Source: Coprosoma sp963660615 (GTDB lineage Bacteria > Bacillota_I > Bacilli_A > RF39 > UBA660). From it: a stretch of 28,032 nucleotides of DNA. How positions within the stretch are numbered: the stretch's first letter is position 1; each line of letters starts with the position of its first letter. Position numbers and translations under genes: made by a program. Shown here piece by piece: positions 6,263-13,651 of the stretch. The notes below the pieces were generated by a model. The model did no database searches, was not told the origin of the DNA, and saw only the letters and a program-made list of their open reading frames with translations. The DNA is taken from positions 1 through 28,032 of the forward strand of contig CAVKYE010000017.1 in the NCBI GenBank assembly GCA_963660615.1. Reading direction: 5' to 3'.

Positions 6263-6520
6263 ATGAAAAAATACACTGTAACAGACCAACTGTCGGCAAT
6301 GACGAGTCAGTGGGCGGATAATGCCACGATTTGTATCATTGGAGGAGTTGGAATGAATAAGGCAATAAAAATTAGACAAGAAATTGAAAACCAAGTAAAA
6401 AAAGATGGTTATCGATTGCCTAAGCAAGCGGTAGTACCAATGAAATATGTAATTGATTATTTCAACATAGATATCGCTTACTTAAAGAGATTATTAAGAA
6501 TTGAGAGGGAATTATTATGA
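6263..6520 (+). CDS. Small phage protein, possible DNA-binding or accessory factor
   Basis: An 85-residue protein. It contains GGVGMNKAIKIRQEIENQV followed by a GYRLPK...VVPMKYVIDYFNID segment, a pattern seen in short helical proteins of Gram-positive phages and conjugative elements found near excision and early-control genes. ATG at 6263 follows GAAGGTGG; the upstream TTG frame includes that site. Its stop overlaps the next start (ATGA). Function is not established; an excision or regulatory helper is possible. Confidence 0.6.
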   Translation: MKKYTVTDQLSAMTSQWADNATICIIGGVGMNKAIKIRQEIENQVKKDGYRLPKQAVVPMKYVIDYFNIDIAYLKRLLRIERELL

Positions 6521-6660
6521 AAGAAATGTTATTAAACAAATACACTATTGCGCTTATTCTACTAATCTTAACAATCAGTTTTATTGGAGGATTAGACGCA
6601 AAAAAGACCGCCGAAATTGAAAGCACGCGCGGTCAACAAATCAATGATTTATATAAATAA
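6517..6660 (+). CDS. Small membrane protein, 47 residues
   Basis: One membrane helix (about 9-26, TIALILLILTISFIGGL) and a short polar tail. The ATG overlaps the previous stop (ATGA), so translation is probably coupled; GAGAGGGA lies upstream. The 3' part of the gene contains a GACCGC/GCGGTC inverted repeat at 6606-6611 and 6628-6633. Not recognised. Confidence 0.5.
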   Translation: MKEMLLNKYTIALILLILTISFIGGLDAKKTAEIESTRGQQINDLYK

Positions 6661-6673
6661 ATCATTTAGATTA

Positions 6674-6706
6674 TAACAAATTTTGTTAGAAAAAGCAAAC
6701 TAACAA
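6674..6706 (+). promoter_or_regulatory. Two mutually exclusive hairpins in the replication-operon leader
   Basis: TAACAAA-T-TTTGTTA at 6674-6688 is a perfect palindrome. TTGTTAG at 6683-6689 can pair instead with CTAACAA at 6700-6706. The shared bases make the two folds alternatives. The sequence could be an operator or a leader switch; the stretch that follows (6696-6732) contains no G. Confidence 0.35.
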
Positions 6707-6732
6707 CTCCCACCACCCACACCACTATAACC

Positions 6733-6835
6733 GTTCAAGTGCTTAATTAGCCATCAGACAGTACACATTGCTTTAAGTAAATGCTTATGCACCCCTTTCT
6801 ATTCAATAGTCTGGTGGTTACTTAAGTGCTTGAAC
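6733..6835 (+). ncRNA. Long hairpin (27-bp arms) in the leader of the replication operon
   Basis: Bases 6733-6759 pair with 6809-6835 at 26 of 27 positions, five of them G-U on the + strand, with one T-C mismatch. The 49-base loop holds a smaller stem (TAAG with CTTA, extended by TGC with GCA). G-U pairs would be A-C mismatches on the other strand, so folding as a + strand RNA is favoured. The 3' arm ends one base before the TAGAGAGG ribosome-site region of the replication gene. No T-run follows, so it is not a simple terminator. Confidence 0.65.
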
Positions 6836-6849
6836 TAGAGAGGAAATAT

Positions 6850-7521
6850 ATGTATGAGATAAAAAGCTACACGATTTACTCTGAGTACTACGACTTAATA
6901 ACATTGCTATCTGAAGAAGAACAAAAGGATTTGTTTTATGCGATTAATAAGTATATGTTTGAAGGTGTAGAAATTGAGCTTACTGAGAAAGAAAAAAAGA
7001 TATTTAATAATCTTAAAAGACCATTAGATGCATCGAAGAAGAAAAGCAAAAATGGTTCAAATACCAAATCAAATAAAAATCAAAAAAAGAACAAAACAAC
7101 ATCAAATGAAGAACAAAACGAGAACAAAAACAAATCAAGCGAAAATCAAAAAGAAATCAAAACAACATCAAACGAAGAAACAAAAGAGGAAACACATCAA
7201 GATGTATATGTCTATGTTAATGGTAATGTAAATGTTAATAAATTATTTAAGGAATATTTAGAATTAAGGAAAAAGAATAATTATACTTTATCAGAAACAG
7301 TAATTAAGCGGTTAAAAAACAAACTTGAAGAATTTGGGAAGACTGATGAAGATAAGATAGAAATAATAAATAACGCTATTAACGGCGGTTGGAAAGACTT
7401 TTATCCGTTAAAACCAGTTGAAAGAAAAAAGGCTCCAAATTGGTATGGGCAAGAAATACTGGAAGAAAAGGCTAGTGCGGAGGAGATAAAAGAATTAGAG
7501 AGGATGTTAAGGAATGGCTAA
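6850..7521 (+). CDS. Putative phage replication protein (DUF6291/DnaD-like)
   Basis: A 223-residue protein and the first gene of the replication/recombination operon. Residues about 1-60 resemble the short N-terminal domain of phage replisome-organiser proteins (SEYYDLITLLSEEEQKDL). A very Lys/Asn/Glu-rich linker (62-112) follows, then a C-terminal helical domain ending in INGGWKDFYPL, typical of DnaD-like replication proteins. The linker contains two copies of a 22-codon repeat (66-bp offset). ATG at 6850 is chosen because AGAGAGG lies six bases upstream; GTG at 6826 lies inside the leader hairpin. It is likely an origin-binding or helicase-loading protein, by family resemblance and position. 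Confidence 0.65.
   Translation: MYEIKSYTIYSEYYDLITLLSEEEQKDLFYAINKYMFEGVEIELTEKEKKIFNNLKRPLDASKKKSKNGSNTKSNKNQKKNKTTSNEEQNENKNKSSENQKEIKTTSNEETKEETHQDVYVYVNGNVNVNKLFKEYLELRKKNNYTLSETVIKRLKNKLEEFGKTDEDKIEIINNAINGGWKDFYPLKPVERKKAPNWYGQEILEEKASAEEIKELERMLRNG
7076..7184 (+). repeat. Two-copy 66-bp imperfect repeat in the replication gene linker
   Basis: The stretch AAAACAACATCAAA occurs at 7093 and again at 7159, 66 bp apart, with similar flanks; it encodes two NQK..KTTSNEE units. The sequence is A-rich and probably varies in copy number by slippage. Confidence 0.5.
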
Positions 7522-7738
7522 AAAAACACAGGCAGATAGAGTGCTAAACTACATTCGTGAATTTGGTAGCATAACATCACTAGATGCGTTTAGGGACTTA
7601 GGTGTTACTAGACTATCAGCTAGAATTTACGAGCTAAGAAATAGAGATATTAATATTGCGAGCAAGCCTGTAACTACAAAAAACCGTTACGGTGAAAATT
7701 GTACGTATGCAAAATATACGTTGAAAGAGGAGAAATGA
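7514..7738 (+). CDS. Small helix-turn-helix protein
   Basis: A 74-residue protein beginning MAKKTQADRVLNYIREFGSI. It is followed by a winged-helix-like core (SLDAFRDLGVTRLSARIYEL) and a basic C-terminal strand region. This size and pattern are common in phage early operons, often next to replication genes. It overlaps the preceding gene by eight bases and uses AAGG close to the start. Likely DNA-binding; target unknown. Confidence 0.65.
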   Translation: MAKKTQADRVLNYIREFGSITSLDAFRDLGVTRLSARIYELRNRDINIASKPVTTKNRYGENCTYAKYTLKEEK

Positions 7739-7739
7739 A

Positions 7740-8267
7740 ATGGAAGAAACAAAAACTACATTAAGTAAAAATCAAAAAGGCTATGGTTATAAATACACTG
7801 ACATAGCAGAAATACATAGATATCTAGAAAGTCATAACATGAGTTATTATCAAGAAATTGAAACATATGAGCCAACAGGGCAAGATTACATAATGACTTA
7901 TAGATGTATCAACGGAAGTTGGGAAGATAAACCAAAAAGAGGTTGTAAAGTTGTAGATGCAACACTTCAAGGAGTTAAAAATCCAGCCCAAGAACAGGGT
8001 AGTGCATTGACATATGCGAGACGTTATAGTTTACTTATGGCTTTTGGTTTGGCAACTGAAGATGACGATGCACAAAAATTATCAAGACCTAAACAGGCTA
8101 AAAAGCCTAATAGCAGTAATAAATCAGCAATAAACTATAAACAAATGCTTTTAGATAAATTGAAAGAGTTAAAAATTGATATAAACGCTTATGCGAGAGA
8201 ACACAACTTAAATGCAGATACGACGCAAGCGGAAGCAAAAAAACTATTAGATAATTTGGAGGTATAG
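7740..8267 (+). CDS. erf: ERF-family single-strand annealing protein
   Basis: A 175-residue protein of the ERF recombinase family. The diagnostic segment is at about 80-111: NPAQEQGSALTYARRYSLL followed by AFGLATEDDDA. The family anneals complementary single strands during phage recombination and circularisation. It lies directly before the YqaJ exonuclease gene, the usual pairing of an annealing protein with a 5'-3' exonuclease. A basic linker (115-128) leads to a small C-terminal helical domain. Confidence 0.9.
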   Translation: MEETKTTLSKNQKGYGYKYTDIAEIHRYLESHNMSYYQEIETYEPTGQDYIMTYRCINGSWEDKPKRGCKVVDATLQGVKNPAQEQGSALTYARRYSLLMAFGLATEDDDAQKLSRPKQAKKPNSSNKSAINYKQMLLDKLKELKIDINAYAREHNLNADTTQAEAKKLLDNLEV

Positions 8268-8270
8268 TCT

Positions 8271-9200
8271 ATGCAGAATGTAACGATAGATCGTGATAAA
8301 TACATCGGCGGAAGTGATATTCCAACGATAATGGGAATTAGTCCATTCAAGACTAGGTTTGAATTACTACAAGAAAAAGCGGGATTAATTCAAAATAAAT
8401 TCAAAGGAAACGAATATACACAGTATGGTAACGTAATGGAACCTAAAATTCGTGAATTTGTAAACTCAAGTGAAAAGGATAAATTTGTTGAAGGCAAAGA
8501 TATAGTTGGTGATATACGTTGTCATACTGACGGAATAAACAAAACAACTGTGCTTGAAATTAAAACTACATCACAGTTACATAACACGGTTGATGAGTAC
8601 AAGACATATTTAGTTCAATTGTTATTCTACATGAAATACACAAAACGAAAAAAAGGTAAGTTAGCAGTTTACGCTAGACCTAGTGATTTTGATGAAGAGT
8701 TTAATAATCAGGTACTACAAGTATTTGATATTAAATTAAGTGACTACAAAGAACTGATAAACGAAATAGATGCTGCAGTAGATAGTTTTAGAATTGATTT
8801 AAGTAAATTGAAAGAAAATCCATTTTTAACAGAAGAAGACCTAGTACCGGTTGATTTAACGGAATTATCAAATAAGTTGATAGTGTTAGAAGAAAGGCTT
8901 GCTAGTTATAAAAAATTAGAAAAAGAAGAAAAAGAACTAAAAGCCCAACTAAAAACTGCAATGGAAAACAATAGAATAAAAAAATGGGAAACACCAAGTG
9001 GAATAAAAATCACTTTAGTTCCAGATAGTCCAGAAAAAACAACTATTGAAAAAGTTTTGAATGAAACATTATTCAGACAGGAAAATACAGAACTTGTAGA
9101 GCAGTATGAACTAAAACAAGCCGAATATCTAGAGGATAAGGAAGTAACCAAAAAAGGTAAAACTGGTTATGTAAAAATAACAATACCAAAGGAGGCATAA
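8271..9200 (+). CDS. YqaJ-family recombination exonuclease
   Basis: A 309-residue lambda-exonuclease-like nuclease. Visible motifs are GGSD at 13-16, MEP at 56-58, Asp87, the LEIKT strand with Glu96 and Lys98, and Gln116, matching the metal-binding core of the YqaJ family. Residues about 190-250 form coiled coil, a frequent C-terminal extension. GGAGG lies nine bases before the ATG. Expected role: resect DNA ends so that the adjacent ERF protein can anneal them. Confidence 0.92.
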   Translation: MQNVTIDRDKYIGGSDIPTIMGISPFKTRFELLQEKAGLIQNKFKGNEYTQYGNVMEPKIREFVNSSEKDKFVEGKDIVGDIRCHTDGINKTTVLEIKTTSQLHNTVDEYKTYLVQLLFYMKYTKRKKGKLAVYARPSDFDEEFNNQVLQVFDIKLSDYKELINEIDAAVDSFRIDLSKLKENPFLTEEDLVPVDLTELSNKLIVLEERLASYKKLEKEEKELKAQLKTAMENNRIKKWETPSGIKITLVPDSPEKTTIEKVLNETLFRQENTELVEQYELKQAEYLEDKEVTKKGKTGYVKITIPKEA

Positions 9201-9201
9201 T

Positions 9202-9390
9202 ATGCTATTTGATAAAAAAATAAAAGAGCAAGTAGAAGAAATTACAGGAACATATTACAACAATGAAGATGAAATAACAAACTGCGAGACTATGGCAGAA
9301 GACTTGCTATATGAAATTAATTATAGAGATGAAGAAATAGAAAAATTAAAAAATAGAATAAGTGATTTATTGGAGGAAGTAAGAGTATGA
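9202..9390 (+). CDS. Small acidic coiled-coil protein
   Basis: A 62-residue Glu-rich, helical protein with no recognisable family. AAAGGAGG lies before the ATG, and the stop overlaps the next start (ATGA at 9387). Its place between exonuclease and SSB suggests a recombination or replication accessory, but nothing in the sequence proves it. Confidence 0.55.
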   Translation: MLFDKKIKEQVEEITGTYYNNEDEITNCETMAEDLLYEINYRDEEIEKLKNRISDLLEEVRV

Positions 9391-9815
9391 ATAGAGTTAA
9401 TTTAATTGGAAGACTAACAAGAACACCTGAATTGAGATATACACAGTCAAATAAAGGTATAACTAGATTTACAATAGCAGTTAACAGGAAATTTAAAAAT
9501 CCAGACGGAAATTATGATGCAGATTTTATTAACTGTTTATGTTTTGAGAAAAGAGCAGAGGTCATCACTAATTACTGTGAAAAAGGTGATTTGATAGGGA
9601 TTACCGGAAGAATTCAAACAGGAAGTTATATAGGTCAAGACGGGCAAAGGAAATACACTACTGACATAATTGTTGATGAGATAGATTTATTATTAGCAAG
9701 GAAGAAAGAAAGTAGTCAAGCCAATCCTTACGATTATCAAGAACAAACTACACAAAGTGACCCGTTTTCAGATTTTGGAGAGAACGTTAGTGTGGATGAC
9801 AATTTTCTAGATTAG
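9387..9815 (+). CDS. ssb: Single-stranded DNA-binding protein
   Basis: A 142-residue SSB with a standard OB fold (MNRVNLIGRLTRTPELRYT at the start, FTIAVNRKF, DFINCLCFEKRAE, GITGRIQTGSY). A polar linker follows, then an acidic tip DDNFLD that differs slightly from the canonical DDDIPF. The start overlaps the previous stop; GGAGG lies upstream. It protects single strands during phage replication and recombination. Confidence 0.95.
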   Translation: MNRVNLIGRLTRTPELRYTQSNKGITRFTIAVNRKFKNPDGNYDADFINCLCFEKRAEVITNYCEKGDLIGITGRIQTGSYIGQDGQRKYTTDIIVDEIDLLLARKKESSQANPYDYQEQTTQSDPFSDFGENVSVDDNFLD

Positions 9816-9821
9816 GTGCTT

Positions 9822-10268
9822 ATGAAAGGAACTCCAAAGCAGTTAATACCGTATTTAGTAACCTTGGATGATGAGAAAGTTTATGAGGTAAAAGAATATA
9901 AACATAAACGTTCGTTAGACGCTAACGCTTATTACTGGGTGCTAGTAAATAAGATAGCTAATGCATTAAGACAAAGTAAGGAATTTATACATCTGTGTAT
10001 GCTTAAGCGATACGGCGTTACTTATAGCTTGTTGATACCATCTGAGGCTAATATTGAGGGCTTGCTTAAATATTACGAGAAAGAAAACAATATAGTAAAA
10101 AATCAAATGACTTATACAGTATATAAGGCGTATAAACCCAGTTCCGAGATGAATACCTCCGAAATGGCGCATCTTATTGATGGCGTAGTTGAAGAGGCTA
10201 AAGAATTAGGAATAGAGACGATGACACCAAATGAATTATTATCGTTAAAAGCACAATGGGGGTGTTAA
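9822..10268 (+). CDS. NinB-like recombination protein
   Basis: A 148-residue protein. The segments KRSLDANAYYWVLVNKIA and SEMAHLIDGVVEEAKELGIE plus MTPNELLSLKAQWG are typical of the NinB/Orf-like proteins that assist phage recombination. The start is uncertain: ATG at 9822 has only AGG five bases upstream, and GTG at 9816 has none. Translation may be coupled to ssb, which ends at 9815. Confidence 0.7.
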   Translation: MKGTPKQLIPYLVTLDDEKVYEVKEYKHKRSLDANAYYWVLVNKIANALRQSKEFIHLCMLKRYGVTYSLLIPSEANIEGLLKYYEKENNIVKNQMTYTVYKAYKPSSEMNTSEMAHLIDGVVEEAKELGIETMTPNELLSLKAQWGC

Positions 10269-10269
10269 T

Positions 10270-10632
10270 ATGGCAAGTTATACTAAACTATTGCAAGTTT
10301 CTAAGGAAACGTATAACGAAGTTTTAAGAAGAGATGAGGGGTGCTTATTTTGTAAATTAGGCTATCATATGCACCCTAAATTTCCAAACGTGCTAGATTG
10401 TATGATATTAGATGCTATGCATTACATTCCCAAATCTAGTATGGGGTTGGGAAGACCAGAGAATTTGGTTATCGGATGCAGGTATCATCACGGTTTGCTA
10501 GATAACGGGAATAAAGGTTTAAGAACAGAGATGTTACAGATGATGGTTAAACACTTAAAAAGTTTATATCCAAAATGGGATAAAGAGAAACTAACTTATA
10601 AGAAATATGGTGATTATTATGGAAAAATTTGA
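10270..10632 (+). CDS. HNH-fold protein (putative nuclease)
   Basis: A 120-residue protein. A pair Cys25/Cys28 and later Cys70 with His73/His74 frame an HNH-like core: DAMHYIPKSSMGLGRPENL with His51 and Asn65. In other phages this pattern marks HNH endonucleases and NinG-like recombination proteins. The position between NinB-like and RusA genes fits a recombination role. The first motif residue is MH rather than the more usual HH/DH, so activity is not certain. Confidence 0.65.
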   Translation: MASYTKLLQVSKETYNEVLRRDEGCLFCKLGYHMHPKFPNVLDCMILDAMHYIPKSSMGLGRPENLVIGCRYHHGLLDNGNKGLRTEMLQMMVKHLKSLYPKWDKEKLTYKKYGDYYGKI

Positions 10633-10972
10633 AATACTATTGAAACTACCGAGTTTGAATGATTATACAAGAGTATGTCGTGCAAATAAGCAGTACGCAA
10701 ACAAATTTAAGCAAGGTTACGAACAACAAATAGGTTTATATTTGATGAAGATGCCAAGGTATGAAAAACCGGTTAGAATAATCTTCACGTGGGTAGAAAG
10801 CAGCAAAAGACGTGATTTAGATAACGTAGCTTTCGCAAAGAAGTTTATATTAGACGCGATGGTTAAATACGGAAAACTAAAAGATGATAATCGAAAATGT
10901 GTAACAGGGTTTGAAGATAGATTTATATATGGTGATAAAAACAAAGTGATTTTAGAGATAGAGGAAATATGA
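10619..10972 (+). CDS. rusA: RusA-family Holliday junction resolvase
   Basis: A 117-residue protein. The signature is the acidic motif KRRDLDNVAFAKKFILDAMV (Asp66, Asp68, Lys74) followed by DD at 89-90, matching the catalytic acids of RusA. It would cut four-way junctions made during phage replication before packaging. ATG at 10619 is favoured by GGTGAT just upstream; ATG at 10607 is possible. It overlaps the HNH gene by 14 bases. Confidence 0.88.
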   Translation: MEKFEILLKLPSLNDYTRVCRANKQYANKFKQGYEQQIGLYLMKMPRYEKPVRIIFTWVESSKRRDLDNVAFAKKFILDAMVKYGKLKDDNRKCVTGFEDRFIYGDKNKVILEIEEI

Positions 10973-11148
10973 ACTACTTTGAATTTTGGGTACCAATTCT
11001 CAAAAAGCAATACTTTAAGTTTAAATTAATGGGTGATATCAAAGCTATCGTTGAACTTGAAGACAACATATGGAGAAATTGGAAGCTTTCAGAAGAAGAT
11101 AAAAGAAAAGTTTTGAAGGAGATAAAAGGAAATGAAGGAAAAATATGA
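10969..11148 (+). CDS. Small basic phage protein, 59 residues
   Basis: The open frame starts at ATGA overlapping the rusA stop, with GAGGAA upstream. It begins MNYFEFWVPILKKQYFKFKL and is rich in Trp, Lys and Glu. It overlaps the MazG-like gene by 17 bases. Not recognised; position and overlaps support a real gene. Confidence 0.5.
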   Translation: MNYFEFWVPILKKQYFKFKLMGDIKAIVELEDNIWRNWKLSEEDKRKVLKEIKGNEGKI

Positions 11149-11422
11149 AAGAATAATTAATTATTATGGGTTTAGACATCAATTGAAAAAACTTAGTGAA
11201 GAAGTGTACGAGCTTCAAGAGGCTTTGCTTGATTTTGATAACAATCAAAGCAATCAAACATTAAAAAAGCACGCCGAAGAAGAATTGGCAGATGTAAATG
11301 TGATACTTACTGAACTATCATTATTCTTTGAATTAAATCGCGATAGAATGATTGATGTTATGGATAGTAAAGTAAATAGACAAATAAAAAGAATGAAGAG
11401 AAGATGTGAAGTTGATGAATAA
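11132..11422 (+). CDS. MazG-like nucleotide pyrophosphohydrolase
   Basis: A 96-residue all-alpha protein of the MazG/dUTPase-like superfamily. The metal-binding pattern ExxE (Glu24, Glu27 in SEEVYELQEAL) and ExxD (Glu51, Asp54 in EEELADVNVIL) is present. The family hydrolyses nucleoside triphosphates to monophosphates; in phages it may clean nucleotide pools or lower (p)ppGpp. The substrate cannot be read from sequence. Confidence 0.8.
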   Translation: MKEKYERIINYYGFRHQLKKLSEEVYELQEALLDFDNNQSNQTLKKHAEEELADVNVILTELSLFFELNRDRMIDVMDSKVNRQIKRMKRRCEVDE

Positions 11423-11705
11423 AAGAGGTGAGGTTTTAAAAGAGTTAGGACCGATTGCGAAGGTTTTGGATATAAAGATAGACTATGTAATAGAGCCTAA
11501 ACGCGAGTATTTAGTTTGCGACAATACAAAAATATGCACCAGTTGCACTAGCGTTTATGGCATAAGACAAGAATTCTTTGGATATGTATTTTTACAAGAA
11601 TGGAAACATAGAAGTTTAGGAAGTTTTGATAAACAGACAAGAAACCAGATTAGAAGTTATTGGTACGACGAGAATTTTAATCAACCTTATTACAAAGGTT
11701 TTTGA
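11415..11705 (+). CDS. Conserved-looking phage protein, unknown function
   Basis: A 96-residue protein. A central segment with CxxCTSVYGIRQEFFGYVFL, followed by an aromatic stretch (RSYWYDENF), looks like a compact beta-rich fold; the two Cys might bind metal. Similar short proteins occur in other Gram-positive phage early operons as far as I can recognise, without known role. The start is uncertain: ATG 11415 and GTG 11406 both have weak ribosome sites, and translation may be coupled to the overlapping MazG-like gene. Confidence 0.6.
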   Translation: MNKRGEVLKELGPIAKVLDIKIDYVIEPKREYLVCDNTKICTSCTSVYGIRQEFFGYVFLQEWKHRSLGSFDKQTRNQIRSYWYDENFNQPYYKGF

Positions 11706-11717
11706 GGAGGAATAAGA

Positions 11718-12047
11718 ATGGATATTTTTAATAAAAAGAAAATGATTATTTTAGAAAATAAAAACAAACATTTAGAAAAAGAATTAGACAGAGTTTATAA
11801 ATTATTGAATAAACCTAAAGACACAAAAAATGAAGATTATTTAAGAGAAGAAAATAAAAAATTAACAAAGTGGATTAAATCAATATTGGAACAATTTGGA
11901 ACCATAGAAGTACACGAAAGAAAAAGTGTCAGAATACCAATTTATAGAAGAATAGAACCAATATACGATAAAGATGATATTGAAACTAGGCAAACTACAG
12001 TTGAAATAATCGTTATTCCTGAATTAATTATTACGAATATGAATTAG
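11718..12047 (+). CDS. Coiled-coil phage protein, unknown function
   Basis: A 109-residue protein. Residues 1-60 are a Lys/Glu-rich coiled coil, and residues 65-109 are a beta-rich tail. GAGGAGG lies before the start. Not recognised. Confidence 0.6.
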   Translation: MDIFNKKKMIILENKNKHLEKELDRVYKLLNKPKDTKNEDYLREENKKLTKWIKSILEQFGTIEVHERKSVRIPIYRRIEPIYDKDDIETRQTTVEIIVIPELIITNMN

Positions 12048-12059
12048 AGGAGGAGTCAA

Positions 12060-12116
12060 ATGAATAGAGAAGAAATAGACACGTTGCTAGGTATATTAAA
12101 AGGGGTATCAAAATGA
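12060..12116 (+). CDS. Very short open frame (18 codons), possible leader peptide
   Basis: ATG at 12060 has an excellent ribosome site (GAGGAGGAG) eight bases upstream and encodes 18 residues (MNREEIDTLLGILKGVSK). Its stop overlaps the next start (ATGA at 12113). A translated coupling leader or a shrunken gene are both possible; real expression is unproven. Confidence 0.35.
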   Translation: MNREEIDTLLGILKGVSK

Positions 12117-12331
12117 AAAAAACACAAGTATTTATAGATAATCAAAATCTTGAAAAACAATATGCTGAAGGTTTATATCAAGATTATTTAGAAAGAGAAA
12201 ATAAGCAATTAAAAGTGATTATTAACGAAGCAATTGGTCTTTTGGATGCTTATATTGGCTTGCTAGATAGCACCGCTAATTTATGTTTTGAAAATGTAAA
12301 ATCAATATTGGAAACGGAGGTTGAAAAGTAA
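12113..12331 (+). CDS. Small helical phage protein, unknown function
   Basis: A 72-residue, probably all-helical acidic protein. A GGGG-containing ribosome site lies inside the preceding 18-codon frame. The stop shares a base with the next start (TAATG). Not recognised. Confidence 0.5.
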   Translation: MKKTQVFIDNQNLEKQYAEGLYQDYLERENKQLKVIINEAIGLLDAYIGLLDSTANLCFENVKSILETEVEK

Positions 12332-12660
12332 TGGATTTATGGATTAGAAGTCAAGATAGAGAAGTTTTATTAAAAATACAAATGGTTGAGTTGGAAGAAT
12401 TTGAAAAAGATGAATATTGGATTTATGTAGAGGACGAATTAGGTGAACCTTATAGAGTGTTTGGCGTTTATCCTTCAAAAAAAAGAGCTCTAGAAATATT
12501 AGACGAAATACAAAATTTGTTGACACCAAAACCAATTATATCATCATATAAAGTAGAACAAGCTGATTTGCTTAAGGGTACTAGCCTTGTAAAAACAATG
12601 ATTGATGACATAAAAACGCAAAATTATACATCAATCGTTTATGAAATGCCAAAGGAGTGA
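12331..12660 (+). CDS. Conserved-looking small phage protein, unknown function
   Basis: A 109-residue protein beginning MDLWIRSQDREVLLKI, with an internal GVYPSKKRALEILDEIQ motif. I recognise this start and motif from short unnamed proteins in many Bacillota genomes and phages, predicted beta-strands followed by a helix. GGAGGTTGAAAAGTA lies upstream. No function is known to me. Confidence 0.6.
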   Translation: MDLWIRSQDREVLLKIQMVELEEFEKDEYWIYVEDELGEPYRVFGVYPSKKRALEILDEIQNLLTPKPIISSYKVEQADLLKGTSLVKTMIDDIKTQNYTSIVYEMPKE

Positions 12661-12665
12661 TGTGT

Positions 12666-12992
12666 ATGGGATTAATAGACTTTGAATTAATTTGCCAAAA
12701 AGATAATCAACAACTGAGAGAAGATTTGAAATATTATAAAAATCAAAACGCTAGATTAAAAGAACAACTTAAAGAAGAAAAAAGAAGCCACGAGTTCGAT
12801 GAGCGAGTAGTCGAACAACATCACGATTTTGTGGATAAACATTACGCTCAGCAAAAAGAATTTATAAAACTTCTAGAAGATGGAATGAGAATTTGTGCTG
12901 GTAATAATCATTATGGTCCTTGGACAATTTTGAAGGAAGTTTTGAGACAATACAAAAAAATAATAGGAGACGATAAAAATGAAAAGTGCTAA
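12666..12992 (+). CDS. Coiled-coil phage protein, unknown function
   Basis: A 108-residue protein. The N-terminal two thirds are coiled coil rich in Gln, Lys and Glu; the C-terminus is helical with a NNHYGPWTILKEVLRQY segment. ATG at 12666 is chosen because AAGGAG is eight bases upstream; earlier GTG/ATG codons lie within that site. It overlaps the next gene by 14 bases. Confidence 0.55.
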   Translation: MGLIDFELICQKDNQQLREDLKYYKNQNARLKEQLKEEKRSHEFDERVVEQHHDFVDKHYAQQKEFIKLLEDGMRICAGNNHYGPWTILKEVLRQYKKIIGDDKNEKC

Positions 12993-13233
12993 AGAAATGT
13001 TTGAAGATTTAGGTTATGAATTAATTGAAGATAGTAAGTCATATTTAAGATACGCTGATTATTTTGATAAAGGTAAAAAATATATGGGTGGAGAGCTGAT
13101 AGATTTTGATAAGAAAAATAAAAGATTTAGACTTACTAGAAAAAGTTGCCAAGGCAATACTCATTTTAAATATGGAACTCTAGATGAATTGCAGGCAATA
13201 AACAAACAAATAGAAGAATTGAATTGGAAATAA
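12979..13233 (+). CDS. Small phage protein, unknown function
   Basis: An 84-residue protein starting MKSAKEMFEDLGYELIEDS, a beginning familiar from several unnamed phage proteins. Predicted alpha-beta with a basic middle (DKKNKRFRLTRKS). GGAG lies nine bases before the ATG. No function can be assigned. Confidence 0.55.
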   Translation: MKSAKEMFEDLGYELIEDSKSYLRYADYFDKGKKYMGGELIDFDKKNKRFRLTRKSCQGNTHFKYGTLDELQAINKQIEELNWK

Positions 13234-13249
13234 AGATGGAAGTGATTAA

Positions 13250-13651
13250 ATGGAACTGAAAGTAGGAATGTTTGTTAGAACAAAAGAGGGAATTATAGAT
13301 AAAGTAATAATTGATTATAACGGTCATTGTGCTAGTCCTAATTGTGAACATAAACATATTAGTTGTGCTAAAAATTATTATAATGAAGATGAAGTTGTAA
13401 AAGCAAGTTATAACATTATTGATATTTTGGAAGATGGAGACATTATATCGTTTTATGAAGATATTGATAATTATAAAAAAGAATATGTTATAAAAATTGT
13501 AGATATAATAACATTTGATGAAGTAGTAGATAAAATAAAAAATGGGAATATAAGATTAGTTAGTATTTTAACAAAAGAACAGTTTGAACAAATGAATTAT
13601 AGGATTGGAGAACAAAGATGTAATAGAGTTATAAAGGAGGAACAGAAATGA
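13250..13651 (+). CDS. Cys/His-containing phage protein, unknown function
   Basis: A 133-residue protein. The N-terminus has a small beta-rich domain (VGMFVRTKEGIIDKVIID) carrying four Cys and three His in about 25 residues (GHCASPNCEHKHISC), which may bind zinc. The rest is acidic and hydrophobic. GGAAGTGAT lies before the ATG, and the stop overlaps the next ATG. Not recognised beyond similar unnamed phage proteins. Confidence 0.6.
   Translation: MELKVGMFVRTKEGIIDKVIIDYNGHCASPNCEHKHISCAKNYYNEDEVVKASYNIIDILEDGDIISFYEDIDNYKKEYVIKIVDIITFDEVVDKIKNGNIRLVSILTKEQFEQMNYRIGEQRCNRVIKEEQK

Noticed and set aside
6826..6849. GTG at 6826 as the start of the replication gene
   Set aside because: It is inside the hairpin arm and has no ribosome site; ATG at 6850 has AGAGAGG at good distance.
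7076..7184. A-rich repeats as a CRISPR array
   Set aside because: They are a two-copy in-frame repeat within a coding linker; no regular repeat-spacer pattern exists anywhere in the window.
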